64,000 nucleotides of DNA, taken from positions 56,486,230 through 56,550,229 of the forward strand of contig CM051516.1 of assembly GCA_028015205.1 (NCBI GenBank). Direction: 5' to 3'. A program made the position numbers and the translations under genes. Shown here piece by piece: positions 1 to 12,792 of the stretch. The DNA comes from Mytilisepta virgata. Its lineage: Eukaryota; Mollusca; Bivalvia; Mytilida; Mytilidae. The notes under the pieces were generated by a model. It saw only the letters and a program-made list of their open reading frames with translations. It was not told where the DNA came from and made no database searches. Each line of letters starts with the position of its first letter. The first letter of the stretch is position 1.

Positions 1-601
1 TTTAACAAATATGATTCTAACATAAATTCAAAATAAAATCGCCTCTCGAAGAGTTATTAAGAGTTGAAAACCATGTTTGAATAAATTGATCTTTTAACAA
101 GGTTTTTCATTATATTTCTATCCATAGGTATTTGGTAAAATAAATGGACTATAACTTTAATTATTCTGTTCTCAAATGAGGACTAATCCATCCTGTAATT
201 AAAATAGTGGGCACTTAGAGAATAAAACCACGCTTAGTTACTACTTTGTCACATAACAACAGGAAACAACATAGTTTAAACAGGGCCTCCTATTCACATA
301 AATGGTCGATGTTTAAAGAGATAGTTATTTTAGATAAATACTTAATGCGAGGCAAAACATAACCATACATTTTTTACAGATTTCAATGAATATTGCTTAA
401 GAATGATCATTGTTAAAATCTTAGTCAAAATTGTGAAACAATTAATAAATAATTAGTCGAGCAACGTGTTAAATAAGGGACATTATGAAATGTTGTCTCT
501 TAGTCCTTCAGGTCCAAAGTGAGAAAATCTATAGAATTCTGTTCAACTGTAGTCTTGTCTATTCTGTGTTTATTTTGTATTTTTTTGTGTTTAGGCTGAC
601 C
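1..601. other. AT-rich intergenic stretch
   Basis: No open frame, splice-flanked exon or repeat could be supported here. The sequence is AT-rich with scattered stops in all frames. Confidence 0.5.
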
Positions 602-882
602 TTAATTGGGTGGTTGGTAATTCGGGTAGGCCGAGATCGAACCTGAGCCGGAAATCCAGAGGCGGAAATATTTTCGTGATATAATTGTCATTATAGGTAA
701 ATATCGTATGATTTGTAATTTTATAGATATTTTGAACATAAAAACACTATTTACCGTATTGATGTTTATGCACATGTTTATTCAACATTTCCATCTCCAA
801 AGTTGGTACTTCGGGTATGCCGTGATCACAAAGGGAGAAAATCCAAACACGAAAGCACGGAAATTGTTTCTTTACTGTTGTC
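602..882 (+). repeat. Dispersed 280-bp repeat, left copy of an inverted pair
   Basis: This stretch matches the reverse complement of 5926-6212 over nearly its whole length. Shared blocks include GGTGGTTGGTAATTCGGGTA near the outer end and CAACATTTCCATCTCCAAAG further in. The 64-codon open frame across it (708-902) is a by-product of the repeat. The two copies face each other about 5 kb apart around LINE and Penelope-like debris, so they could be two separate insertions or the arms of one large element. Confidence 0.75.
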
Positions 883-1500
883 AGATTTCAAAGAATAATT
901 GACTAGACTACCGAAAAAAACTTCAGCGAAAATAAATATTTGCACACGTAAAATATAAATATATTCATTCTGTTGGCTATTAATGTTACATGTAGTATTA
1001 AATGTAAGTTTTTCTGTTTCTCTTAGACTGTGCTAGCAGTTCATACGAAAAGGAAAATAATAATTTTTAATTAATAGTTTGACATTATAGAATTTTCATT
1101 TTAATTTATTTTTCTCATTTTCAATTTATTTTTTTTTAATTTTAATTTTTGTAGTATACTTATTTTTTACTCAAAACTTATTTTCATAGATATATATTCT
1201 ACTTTTCTATAATTATTAAAGGTCACAATTAAAAGACTTTAAACATTCAAACAAAATCTCATATATAAAAAAAAATTAAATTAAAAGGAAATATCTATAT
1301 AAAAATAAGAAATTAATATATTATTTATTATCAATATACATACAAATACATAGACCCATTCTCAATATTAAAGCATATTACAACATCAATGTAGCAATTG
1401 AAAGTCAGTGAATTTTATTGCAATTGAAAAAATAAATAAAAATGAATATATATACATATTTTATTGATAATTAAATCAATAGAATTGGACAAAAGGCTAA

Positions 1501-1502
<2 letters not shown>
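883..1502. other. AT-rich intergenic stretch
   Basis: Very AT-rich, with A/T homopolymer runs. I see no gene or recognisable repeat. Confidence 0.5.

Positions 1503-1582
<80 letters not shown>
1503..1582. repeat. (AT)n microsatellite, 40 units
   Basis: An uninterrupted AT dinucleotide run of 80 bp. It produces an artefactual Tyr-Ile repeat open frame on the minus strand. Confidence 0.98.
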
Positions 1583-1586
<4 letters not shown>

Positions 1587-2149
1587 CCTCTCCTATACAT
1601 TACAAGATGGAACATCAGATAAAATTACAATCTTATAAAAATAGATTATTTAAATTTAAAACGTCATGAACGTGTTGCAGGTAGCATTGTGTCCTAATTC
1701 CATTTGACTAGGTTTATTTTAATATACTATTAAGTGGTTGTTATTTATATTCCGTCATTGTTTTAGCTATTATATAACGTTTAAAGATAAAAATATTGTA
1801 TTTGTAGAAAGGAGAACTTAAAATTTAAAATCTAGGATTGAATAGAAACCCTTATTATATCATTAATTAAAGAAAGATATATACAATTATGAAATAGAAG
1901 CCTTTGGGAGCTGGTGGGAGGGATCACAACATCTATATATATATAGCAAGTTAATTTAAAAATATATAATACATGTATATCATCAAATTACGTAATGTTG
2001 GCACATTTGCCTCAACGGTTTGAAATAGTATACACTCAATATCAATTAAACCTTTTAGTGGCATTAATGTATGCCAATACGGATCTGGTGATTTCTGCAT
2101 TTTAATCTGGAGCAAGATCGTATTACAACCAAGAATATTTTTAGTATCT
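1583..2149. other. Intergenic stretch, nothing recognised
   Basis: AT-rich, with no supported feature. Confidence 0.45.
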
Positions 2150-3312
2150 AAGAGTCAGCAGATTTTCTGAGGTCTAAAAATACCTGTACCCGTTGCAACA
2201 TATAATATGGACAAACCCAGACGTAACGAAACTTATCTTCTATTCCCTTTCGTCAGTTACACTGCTAGCTCTCCGATAGATGCGATTGAAATAAGTAATG
2301 TTTTAGATCACGTACATCATTACTAAGCTGACAATAAATAATATTAAGTTTCCGTGATCCTATTGTAAAATCATTCGGAGGCTTCTCTACATCTTGATTA
2401 AGTTTATTCTTCAACAAAGAAAGAAAGTTAATATTTTGAGTATCTACATCCAAATGATTCCATGCATCTAAGGCAATGTGAAAAAACTTTTTGTATGACT
2501 GTGTATGTGACAGTGGAACATTGAAAAATCCGTTCTTTCTACATTGTTCTAAGTGGATAGTTAAATATCATGGGGTAAAAAGTGGTCCGAAAAATAACTT
2601 GGAAGGCACCCATGCAGAGCATGGAAATCAACATCCTGTTTTCTAGTAAATAGCATGGACTTAGTTTTTGCAGAATTAAAGGTCACATCAGTTGTAGCCC
2701 TGACATGAAGTTCATTAAGATCATCATTTAGCGACTCTGCAGCTATTTCCTAGTCATCAATAACACCAAAGAGTAATGTATCATCAGCAAATAATTTAAT
2801 AATGTTAGAGACAACATCCACTATGCCATTAACAAACAAGAGAATCAAGTAAGGACATAAACTAAGAGCCCTGGGGCACTCTCGCATTTATTGTCTTCCA
2901 AGAGGAAAAATATCCATCCATCCAAACACTCTGTCTGCGATCAGATAGATAGCTTCTAAACCAATTCCATAAGTTTCCATTTATTCCATATTTTGGTAAC
3001 TTAAACAGTAGACCCTTATGTCATACCCTGTCAGAGGCCTTGGAGACATCAAAAAAAAATGAACCTAATATCCTTGCCAATGTCCAAATTTTACATAATG
3101 ACATCATAGATTACCAATAACTGATTGACCGTATAATCCTTGTGTCGGAAACCATACTGGTTATCAGTCAGACTGTTGTTTCGGAGGAGGTAGTTGAGAA
3201 GGTGTTTAAAAATAATTTTTTCCAACATCTTACTAAAAACAGCTGGTAACAGATATTGGTCTATCATTACAAATAGTCTCACTGCCACCCTTTCCTTTGT
3301 AAATTGCAGTAG
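2150..3312 (-). pseudogene. Degenerate LINE reverse transcriptase (3' part)
   Basis: Conceptual minus-strand translation gives pieces of a non-LTR reverse transcriptase in several frames. Around 3100-3310 there is an RT segment with FSKMLEKIIFKHL and YGFRH, the usual finger/palm entry. Around 2760-2830 a damaged catalytic box reads LADDTLLFG. At 2265-2453 there is the typical C-terminal stretch with GSRKLNIIYCQLSND. Many stops and frameshifts separate the pieces, so the copy is dead. It stops abruptly at about 3312, where plus-strand Penelope-like sequence begins, so one element has been cut by or joined to the other. The LINE clade was not determined; CR1/Jockey-like is a guess. Confidence 0.75.
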
Positions 3313-4745
3313 CATTGGCTAACTTCCAAAGTTCCATATTTAAAGACCCTAAGGTTGTTGAAAACTTCACTCGCCTCCATGACAAATATATAGTTGTCCC
3401 ACCTGACAAAGCCCCCAATAATATCGTTTTTGTCTGCAAGAACTATTATTTTGAGTGCCTTAGAAACGAATTGGGAATAGATAACACTGCGAGTAACCCA
3501 GCTTATACACCGACCACACTGACTAAGCAGAAAATCCTTGATAACCACAGGACCGTTCTTCATTCCTTTGGAATTCTACAAAGGGTGAAGAAATGGACCT
3601 TGCTGCTCTTTATTGGATTCATAAACTACATAAGAATCCGTTTAAACAAAGGTACATTGCTGGGTCAGTTAATTGCTCTACAAAATCTCTTTCAAAGATT
3701 TTAACATTCATATTGACATGTATTAAAGAGGGCCTTCAGAATTACTGTGAAACATCATATTCCAACAATGGCGTCAATCAAATGTGGATTCTTAAAAACT
3801 CCAAAAATTTACTACAATTTCTAAAATCAAAATCTTTGGCTACATGCAACAGCATAAAAACATTCGACTTCTCTACACTACCATACCACATCCTCAAATT
3901 AAAAGATCGCTGAAAGCAACTAGTTCATCACTGTTTTTTTTTTCAAGAAAAAATGGCACACGCAGGTATACATTTTTAGTTCTAGGTAGAGAAAAGGCTT
4001 ATTTCGTGTAGAACCACTCTGATTCTGACAAAAAGTATTCTAAAGATGAAATTACAAACATGTTAGATTTTCTCATAGACAACATATTCGTTGAATTTGG
4101 CGGTCTAATTTTTCAAGAAACAATGGGCATTCCAATGGGAACCAACTGTGCTCCTGTCCTCGTCGATCTATTTCTGTACTCAAATGAAGCGGACTTCATT
4201 CAAGGGTTACTACGTGAAAACAAAAAGAAACTAAATCCTTTAATTTCACTTTTCGTTATATAGATGACGTGTTGTCGTTAAATAACGACAAATTCCAAGA
4301 CTTTCTACATCTTATCTACCCAAGTGAGCTTGAAATTAAGGATACTACTGATACACCAAAGTCCGCTTCATATTTGGATTTTTTTCTTGAAATAGACTAT
4401 GAGTAACATTTGAAGACAAAACTTTATGACAAACTTGATGACTTCAACTTTCCTATTGTTAATTTTCCCTTCTTGAGTAGCAATATACCAGTATCGCCTG
4501 CATATGGCGTTTACGTTTCGCAGCTTATCCGATTTTCAATGGGATGCGTTAGTTACCCTGGCTTTCGACAAAGAGGACTACGGCTGTCACAAAAGCTTCT
4601 TAACCAGGGTTTTATCAGGGATAAGTTGATGTCATCATTTAGGACATTTTACGATCGTCATCACGAATTGATTGACCATTACAGTGTTCCAATATCTATG
4701 ATGATGTTGGACCTGTGCCCATTGTCGTAACTTTTCATGTGCCTC
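3313..4745 (+). pseudogene. Penelope-like element reverse transcriptase, fragment 1
   Basis: Four overlapping open pieces in different frames add up to one reverse transcriptase. They contain VVPPDKAPNNIVFVCK (about 3390), YWIHKLHKNPFKQRYIAGS (about 3605-3665), FDFSTL (motif A, about 3865), GIPMGTNCAP (motif B, about 4127), FRYIDDVLSLNN (catalytic motif C, 4251-4286), then SSNIPVSPAYGVYVSQLIR and FYDRHHELIDHY at the end. At least three frameshifts and several stops make it non-functional. The KLHKNP, GIPMG and YIDD combination is that of Penelope-like RTs common in bivalves; I saw no GIY-YIG endonuclease. RT identity is strong, superfamily assignment moderate. Confidence 0.72.
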
Positions 4746-5468
4746 CGCCGATTTGTGTATGTAGGCGGTACGGTTTTTGTTTAATTAACTTCTCCTACAA
4801 CTTTTCCCCCAGGTATAAGCATATATGTTCATATATGTTTCACGAAGGAGTATGATTTCATTTGGATAGCTGTTTTCAGATTTTTTTTTTTGCAACAATT
4901 GCATATTAGTGCAATCAACTTCTTCTAGTGTTGCATGAACATTTTGTGTAAATATTATCACCAGAATGATTGGATTGTGATGAGGAAATATTTATAGTAT
5001 TGAATGTAGGAAAGATAAGTAATATGCGTTCTCAAGGATTTAAATACTATTTAGATCCTTGGTGTTCTTTGACAAAAAACAATTGACGCAACCACAAGAT
5101 AACCATGACCCGGAATAAATAGTTCAAATGCATTCAGAAATACATTTCTAATTAAAACACCTGATGTAAAAGCACCATTTGTTCAATAACTCGATGAAAT
5201 GTGTAACTATTGAAGGGAATACTATACCATATTATTAGGTTCCTCTAGATTTTATGCTGAAAATTTACCACATGGTTTTTAAATTTGTAATCTTTTCCAA
5301 TAAAGAAAAAATTTTGGTTATAAAATGTAAGAATACCAATTCAACTACCTTCTGTAAATATTTCTATTACAGACATTATTTCAGAACAAATTTATTAATA
5401 TATCCCGTAATTTATTTGTAAAGTTCTTGTAATTTTTACTTTATAAATATAAAAGAAATATAATAAAA
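4746..5468. other. Intergenic stretch, nothing recognised
   Basis: AT-rich sequence with no coding, RNA or repeat signal that I can support. Confidence 0.45.
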
Positions 5469-5484
5469 TTCTTTGATACCAATT

Positions 5485-5539
5485 TTGATGCACAAGATGT
5501 GCACATTTTGTTGATTTACGACTCATCAGTTGTGATCAA
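5485..5539 (-). ncRNA. Hammerhead-ribozyme-like motif, degenerate copy 1
   Basis: Read on the minus strand: 5' stem I TTGATCACAA (5530-5539), core CTGATGA (5523-5529), stem-loop II GTCGTAAATCAAC (5510-5522), AAAA where GAAA is expected (5506-5509), then a short stem III, the cleavage triplet ATC and the 3' stem I strand TTGTGCATCAA. The two stem I strands pair over 10 bp with one bulged C. The lost G of the GAAA box and one mismatch in stem II mean this copy should be inactive. The flanking sequence (about 5470-5640) is shared with other copies in the window. Confidence 0.6.
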
Positions 5540-5550
5540 GTCCTAACATG

Positions 5551-5925
5551 CTGACAAAACAACACAACAGTCCAAAAGTTTGAAGAACTAATTCAAAAAT
5601 ACCAAAATGACCAAAAGGAGTAAGACCAAAATATTTCTTTTAATTTTTTAAACAAATATAAATAAATTATAATAAAATTAAGGAAATACATTATTAAAGG
5701 AAAAAAATTGAATAGATTAGCAAATAATTTTGTTTTAGTGAATAAATTGATATTTAAATATTCCTTTTAAGACATTATTTGACAATGCTGAATTTATTGT
5801 AATATTCTTTTAATTGTTCCTTTATAAATATAAACATAAATAAAAAGTTGTATAATAAATCATCATTTTAAATTTTTTTTCTGCTTCCAAAATAATATTT
5901 TCTATAAAATGTACAAAAATAAAGA
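5551..5925. other. AT-rich intergenic stretch
   Basis: The first 90 bp continue the ribozyme-bearing repeat. The rest is AT-rich with no recognised feature. Confidence 0.4.
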
Positions 5926-6212
5926 AACAATTTCCGTGCTATGGTGTTTTGGGTTGTCTCCCTTTGTGACCACGGCATACACGAATTACCAACTTTGGAG
6001 ATGGAAATGTTGAATAAACAGGTTCATAAACGTCAAATTTTACGTTAAATGGTATTTGTATATTCAGTTTATCTATAAAATTACGGAACAGACGATATTG
6101 TCCGATAAAGACAACTATATCACGAAAATGAGCATTTTAAAGATTTCCGCCTTGGAATTTCCGGGTCGGGTTCGGTCTCGGCCTACCCGAATTACCAACC
6201 ACCGATTAATTG
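5926..6212 (-). repeat. Dispersed 280-bp repeat, right copy of an inverted pair
   Basis: Reverse-complement partner of 602-882, with strongest agreement at CTTTGGAGATGGAAATGTTG and TACCCGAATTACCAACCACC. The overlapping 69-codon open frame is a repeat by-product. Confidence 0.75.
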
Positions 6213-6690
6213 TACGTGTACCATTATCACGATGTTTAGGACATAAACTATCAATAGTACAGTAAAGCCACTGGTTTTAGTTGAAACCGGGTTTAACCTA
6301 GTGTAATGTAAAAAAATCTTAATTTCAATTCATTTACTAAGTATGCACACTTTTTGCGGTGCAGTTATCTTATATATGGTACGTTTTCTATACATCACAA
6401 CGTCAAAGATATTATTTTACTTATTTTTACTATATAATTTTACTATCTACCTTGCCACTTCTGTATTTTCTATGAAATACGTTTACTGATCGACACCCAC
6501 GTCAAATGAATTTTCTTTTTGTTTACATTTCATGTACATACTCAGTCTTAATCTGGGTTTCAAAGAGTTAATACCTTTTTATTTTTATTTTTTACATGCT
6601 CGTGATCAAGAACATATTGATCGAAAAGCTGGGTATTTTAAACTTTTAAGTTGGATTGTTGTTTGTTTACGATTTTATATTTGATTTTGT

Positions 6691-6719
6691 TCTCTCTCTC
6701 TCTCTCTCTCTCTGATTTT

Positions 6720-6765
<46 letters not shown>
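6691..6765. repeat. (TC)n microsatellite in two blocks
   Basis: TC runs at 6691-6713 and 6722-6765 are separated by GATTTTGT. The same GATTTTGT precedes the first block, so the flank and repeat were duplicated together. Confidence 0.95.
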
Positions 6766-6768
<3 letters not shown>

Positions 6769-7040
6769 AAAGAAATCAAACTGCGTCACAATTTTGCATC
6801 AACTCAAAGCAAAAACGCAGAAGCATCTTTAAACACTCATGCACAATTAATTATCCGAACACTTTTTAATGAATGCTTCACATAATTGTTTTCTCTGCTC
6901 GTCTGCTTCCTTCAAACCTATATTTCCGCCATTTTTTATAGAAGTTTTAGTGACATATTTTTCATACTACATATAACAATTCAATAAACTTTAATTGCAA
7001 ATGGAAATGAAATTAATCTTTAAATAAGTATATAATTGAC

Positions 7041-7432
7041 TTAAGGACGATCGCTGGTCTAATAGGAAATAAATAGGATTCGAAATAGGTGTTTTAGTTT
7101 GAGAGAACATATGAATAGTAAACAAATAAGCAAGAAAAAAATATAGGTTTATGTGCTCATTTTAGAGCTACAAGGTCTTGAAAATTTGCAGGAAATGGGT
7201 TTTCTCTGGAATTTTTATTGTCTTTCCATTGACAATTTCAGTCTCTCAAAAATATATGAAAAAATAAAAAGGATTCCATAAAATTTTGTCAAATACCATT
7301 TTAAGGTATATATGATTGAATTATAAAAGAAAAAGTGGGGGTGCATGGACAAAATATTTCATGTTTAAGAAGTGGATAAAACCCGAGGATTCCGAAAATC
7401 TGACAAAAAGAACAAAACCTGACCATCCTTAA
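7041..7432 (+). mobile_element. Non-autonomous TTAA-flanked MITE, copy 1
   Basis: A 392-bp element bounded by TTAA on both sides. Its left end reads GGACGATCGCTGGT and its right end is a damaged inverted repeat of it. A second copy of similar length lies in opposite orientation at 41581-41979 and has better-preserved terminal inverted repeats (GGATGMTCGCTGGT). There is no transposase. TTAA target duplication is the hallmark of piggyBac-type transposition; that family link is an inference. Confidence 0.72.
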
Positions 7433-8075
7433 GTAATATATTTTCTTATATTAAAAACCATTTATTCTCAAAAGGAGATTTCTCAAAGAGGAATTGTTTT
7501 CTTTTCTTTTTTTCACAGTGGGATGTAACTTGGCTACGTAGACACCGCCCACCTTTTCTTCATCTTTCTCCCAGTGACAATGTAAATATTTCGGTGGAAA
7601 TAGACCAGCTTTAGGTCGACTTCCAATATTTATAATAAATCTGTCTTGTCCTAATCAAATATTTTTCTACTGAACGTTAATCAAACAATATCAACGATTC
7701 GTTTATTTTTTTTTTTATTTATTAAAAAAAAAAATTCTTTAATAGTCGACCATGTCTAAAGAACAAATCAACTTTGGTTTATGGATAATTTAATGTCATT
7801 GTAATTTTTTTGAGAGTTGAATTTGAAAATATGTTTTACCAAAATATACCATTACTTTGTACGATAAACTTGGATTCGAGTATTGTTGAATAACCTTCCA
7901 GAAGTAGCCAAAGTGCTAAAACAATACATTCTATCATCTTTGATTTCTTTCTTCATTTTTTGCCTCGCCTTTCCAAGACTATTTCAATCATAACTGTCAA
8001 AACCAGGAACCTGACAAAACCTTTAAATACACGGTCAGTTATAATTTGTCCATGGCCTTGTAGTCAATATCTAAA
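7433..8075. other. Intergenic stretch, nothing recognised
   Basis: AT-rich, with short A/T runs near 7700. No gene is supported. Confidence 0.4.
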
Positions 8076-8360
8076 GGGCGCCGTGGTATAGTGGCGCATC
8101 GGACTACAAAGCCACAGGTCCCTTGTTCGATTCCCGTTCGGGATGAAAATTTCAGGGATCAAATTTGTGACGCCCAATCGACACCATTTCCGAGGATAAT
8201 CTCGATAAAAGATGCTAGTCCGTCGGATGGGGGCGGTCCCGTGTTAAGAGAGAGCAACACCCTTAGCACGTTTAAGACTCCTCTGTAGATGCCGAAAAAT
8301 AGTAGGCTAAAACGCCGCTACAGGGGCTGCTCTCGTACCCGCCAACTGGAGAGGATTAGT
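8076..8360 (+). mobile_element. tRNA-derived SINE
   Basis: The 5' end carries an internal RNA polymerase III promoter: A box TGGTATAGTGG (8084-8094) and B box TGTTCGATTCC (8124-8134) at tRNA spacing. These are followed by a GC-richer body of about 220 bp unlike the surrounding DNA. The tRNA-like head does not fold into a clean modern tRNA and has no intact acceptor stem, so it is a SINE rather than a tRNA gene. The 65-codon open frame across it is not a gene. Confidence 0.8.
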
Positions 8361-8370
8361 ATAAATTGTT

Positions 8371-9720
8371 ATAACTTGTTTCCCAATCAACTATATATAA
8401 ATAACTTTAAAGTAATATCTAATTCCGTCTTATGAAGTTGTTTTTTCCCACATCTCAGTATTCCGTTGTATCATAATCTTGCATACCGTCTTCAACAAAT
8501 GCTAATTTTTTTACCTATATATATGTTATCTTTTTCTTAGCCTCAGTTTCTTTTCTTTTTTTTAGTTCGCCGTGTTACAAAAATTGCTTATTTTATTTGC
8601 TTATTTTACTTAACAACATGCTTAATAAAAGACAAATTTTGTTTCTTTTATTCTTTTAAATTTCCATTAGTATATTTTTCTCTGTATTCTTTTGAATTTT
8701 TAAAATGTTGACTTTTATTTATTGATGACAATGTCATCCCAGTAAAACTCATCCATTTACTATGTTTATACGTTTAATTGAGGTTAAACTATTTGTTCAA
8801 TTTTTAATTAAAGCAATCAATTCTGTGCTGCGAGTTTAATATTTTGATTTATATTTCAATTACAATGTGTTTGTTTTGTTAATTGAAATTTAACCGATAC
8901 ATTTTACTTTGTGCAACATCAATGCGTTATTTATACTTTAAAGTACAACGAACATCTTTCCCCTCAGTAAAAGTGCATTGTATGACTGAAGTACAAACTA
9001 TATTATATTTTGAACTAAAAAATCATATTTTCTAGGGCTGCTTAATCCACACTAAAATAAATATTGTAGTGTTAATAAATGTTACAAGATGTGTAATTTT
9101 ATGCATTAGGAAAAAATCTTGGAACACCCTTTTCAATAAGCGTCAATTTCAAGTTTTATATTTATGTAATGTGTATTGTTTATGTAGTTTATTTGGTATT
9201 TATATACAATTATTATGTTATTATGTTGCGGACATTCGCTACAGTTCTGAAAATTTCCCACAACAGTGGTGTTCTGAGATGCGTATATCGATGAGCGTGT
9301 TGTATTTTATTAAGACACATGTCCTTTTTGAAGGATTGGTTCATTCTTATGTAAAACTTAGGCCTATTTTCGTTGTTATTCCATTGATCTGCATATTCGA
9401 GTACAGCGTATAATCAGTATAAGACATATCATAGACTAAATTTCCGTTTTCACTATGACGTCATTAATCGGAATCCCAAAGTTTTAGACTCCAAAGCAAC
9501 CGTTGGGATTGACTGTAATTTTTTATTCAGTTTAGTCGAAATAACCTCAATGCACATGGTACACACATTCAAATAACCCGCTACGAATAGATTCATGCTT
9601 GTGGGCTTAAAAAACAATCCTATGTACACATATCTCTATTTTTAGACAGCTTTTGGGATTATAATTTTCAACATTCTTTTATTACCAGAATTCTTTCGAT
9701 TTTCTGCATTATTTCACATA
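8371..9720. other. Intergenic stretch, nothing recognised
   Basis: AT-rich. A 114-codon open frame at 9069-9413 has no family resemblance, flanking splice signals or codon pattern to support it. Confidence 0.4.
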
Positions 9721-9781
9721 AGGGAAGAGATCAAAAGTTCAATGTAGGATAAAAAACTTAATTCACATAGTTTTCTCACTG

Positions 9782-9813
<32 letters not shown>

Positions 9814-10105
9814 ACCTCTTAACTTAATTTGGGAAAAAATTGATTGCCCAATATGGGCATATGCTTTGAGAGTATACTTTTTGTATCATGGGTCCTGTTT
9901 TTCCTTAACAATGTATGTATGATGGCTTTTATTTGGTTTAAAAGACCAAACATATGTTAGTGCCGAACTTGAATCCATATTTTACAATCCGAAAATCGAT
10001 GTCGGACAACAAAACATGGAGCGATTTTTACACCCCCCATCCGCCCCCCAAAAAAATATTTGAATTAAGTTTTTGATCCTACATTGAACTTTTGATCTCG
10101 TCCCT
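9721..10105. repeat. Foldback element with 45-bp inverted ends and poly-C core
   Basis: The left arm (9721-9765) and right arm (10061-10105) are inverted copies with about three differences; both contain AGATCAAAAGTTCAATGTAG in one orientation. The 295-bp spacer holds a 31-base C run (9783-9813). The form is that of a MITE or foldback transposon. No flanking duplication could be assigned with confidence. Confidence 0.7.
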
Positions 10106-11843
10106 AATGAAACATAATTTGATATGTGCATTTACAGTGCAACGTTGTTTTATTGAATATTTATCGAATTCTTTTGTTAAGGTTAACTGGCGAACATCTC
10201 ATATTGTCAAGCTTGGGTCATTTCAATTAAGAAGTCATTTATAATACATGTAATAATTGTGTTAAAACACACAGTTAAACATAACAACAATAGCTTGATC
10301 TAGAGTTTCAACTTACAATGTACTTATCACTAAGTTCAAGATATAAATTAATAAGTACATCCAAATATGCTTTACATTATATTTACTCCTTGTGACTCAA
10401 AATTCCTAATGATGCAAAATATTTTTGTTACTTAATTCAATTGAAAGTTTGTCTCGAGTGTCTCACAATTTCAGGAGCACTACTCAAAACATTACAAGTT
10501 TTACAGTGATAAATATAACATAAATACACAACCGTTCATTCATACGAATGAAATCAAGACCATTTTCCCATTAAAGGAAAAAGAATTACTTTTTACTTTA
10601 TGTCAGGAGAGTATTGTCCTTTGTGACTAAAGTCTTGTCTTTAGGTCACACGTATTTATATATCGATTTATTTTGTAAAATTGTTCAACTTAAAATATGA
10701 ATAATATTTACGTACCTTTCTTATTGTTGTCCTTCTTCTTTTGAATATCACTTTCTTCAACCTGTCTAAACACCGAGGCATCTTTTTTGGAAGGAAAATT
10801 ATAAAATGCGTTTTTTCCTTTTCCGCCTATATTGTATTCATTTTGCATTTTCCTGCAAAACTGCTGACTTTTTTTAACTATTTACCTTCCCATGGATTCG
10901 TTTTATACATTTATAAGAAATTTTAAGATTAAGTAACCAAGGAATTAGTCCAGTTTTTATGTTAAATACCGGTTTTTATCAGATTAAGGAAGTTCCGATG
11001 GCAGTTAATAATCAGGTAGTTCGCTGGCTTAACAAAAATTGTTATCGACAAAATAGAAGTTTTAACTCATCAATAAAAGAATATATATTTGCTTATAATT
11101 CACCTTACTGGTATTATATATTATTAATTGAAAACGATTTTTTCAGTATTAAAAAAATAACATTTATTTAACGGCTTTGAAGGTAAAAATTGATTTTGTA
11201 TATATCTTTTTGATATTCATGAGCCAATAATTTGTTCCCCTTATATATGCGTTTTTGAGTTAAAAAACCATATTAATTTCATTTAACCTAAATTGACATT
11301 GAAAGTGTGTCAAGACATCGTCATCACAAACATGGGGAGTCAAAGAGAACAAAGACTAAAGTCCAGAGGGACGGTTGTAATTGCCATAAACCAAGAAATG
11401 TTCCACTTTTAAAGTGCACTCTGACCTGCTTTCCACCAAAATACCTAATTTAGTTAAAACATTCGTTTTACATCAGAATAAAGACTGAACAAAGAATGGA
11501 GTCGGAGCAGATTTCAAGAAATGGAACAAAGATGCAAACGAAAAAATACAAGAGAAAAAAGTTCGAGAAGCAAAACAATAGAATATGAAAATCTAACAAA
11601 CAACATTTTCGTTGCTGTGCTTCTACTTGAAAGTCAGCAGAATGAACTTCAATAATAGGAAAAAAAACCACTGAATTGTCAGTTTGTTGATGGTTGTATC
11701 ATTTGTTCAGTAGCTACAACGTCTAGCGTATGAAACGTGCCGCTATAACCAATGAATAATGTTACAAAAGGACTAAATGTTCCCGCTTCCCTTGGTACAA
11801 AAATACCACCTTAAACACGATGTCCAATACATGAAAATATGTC
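10106..11843. other. Intergenic stretch, nothing recognised
   Basis: AT-rich. Short open frames at 10741-10926, 10959-11171 and 11468-11671 show no recognisable domain and were not accepted as genes. Confidence 0.4.
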
Positions 11844-12545
11844 TTTTAGCTCACCTGACCAAAATGTCAGATGAGCTTATCTCATCACTTGGCGTTCGTT
11901 GTCCATCATCCGTTAGGCTTCTCTGAAACTACTTGGATAAAATGGAACCAAACTTGGCCACATGCATTATAAGGGTATCTAGTTTAAAAAATATGTTCGA
12001 TGACCCCGCCTGCCAACCAACATGGCCGACATGGCTAAAAATAGAATATAGGGGTAAACTGCAGTTTTTTTAATTATATCTCAAAAACTAAAGCATTAAA
12101 GGCAAAGCTGACAAAAATTTTTATCAGGTCAAGATCTACAAGCCATGAAATTTTCAGATGAATCGGTCAACCATTTCTTGGGTTATTGCCCCATAATTTT
12201 TAATTTAAAGGAAATTTTGCAATTTTAGGTTATTATCTTGAATATTATTATAGATAAGACAACTTTGTTGAACAAAAATGTTCAACAAAGTAGTATCTAG
12301 CAAAATCATTAATTGACCCCTTAAACGAGTTTTTGCCCTTCAACCGAACTTAGTTTAACGTAGGACGCTACGGGAAAATTCATTTAAAAATCTTCTTATC
12401 TGAGACCATTTTGCCACTTGGGACCAGACTTGGCAGCAGAATATGTAGCCGCTGACCATGCTGACCTGGCCTGTCAATCAGCATGGTCACCAAAGTTAAA
12501 TCCAGGTGAGCGATACAGGCTTTTGAGCTTTTGAGAGCCTCTAGT
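11844..12545 (+). repeat. Dispersed ~700-bp repeat with hairpin end, copy 1
   Basis: It opens with a near-perfect hairpin (AGCTCACCTGAC at 11848 against GTCAGATGAGCT ending 11876). It closes with CAGGTGAGCGATACAGGC and GAGAGCCTCTAGTTT. Inside are phrases typical of an abundant bivalve repeat, such as CCAAACTTGGCCACATGCAT and CCAACCAACATGGCCGACAT. A diverged second copy lies at 28555-29266 and ends with the same CAGGCTC...GAGCCTCTAGTTT block. No coding capacity is seen; the repeat class is unknown to me. Confidence 0.7.
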
Positions 12546-12677
12546 TTCAATTACTACTACTAGATTTATGACTCTTCTCTTAATGTTATGTCCTTATACA
12601 TGAATAATTTGCTCAATAGTCATAAGACAATGACCCGGTTGTTTAAGTCATTTGCCATTTTAACGACTCACCAATTT

Positions 12678-12735
12678 CACACACACACACATACACACAC
12701 ACACACATATATATATGTATATATATATATATATA
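12678..12735. repeat. Compound (CA)n-(TA)n microsatellite
   Basis: A CA run with one TA interruption passes into a TA run with one TG interruption. Confidence 0.95.
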
Positions 12736-12792
12736 ACATTGTTGTGTGATTTTTTAATCTTAAATATTTAAAAATCGCAGATCAAAATCTAT

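Noticed and set aside
1415..1615. 66-codon minus-strand open frame with Tyr-Ile repeats
   Set aside because: Artefact of the (AT)n microsatellite.
8076..8150. tRNA gene
   Set aside because: A and B boxes are present but there is no intact cloverleaf or acceptor stem, and a SINE body follows.
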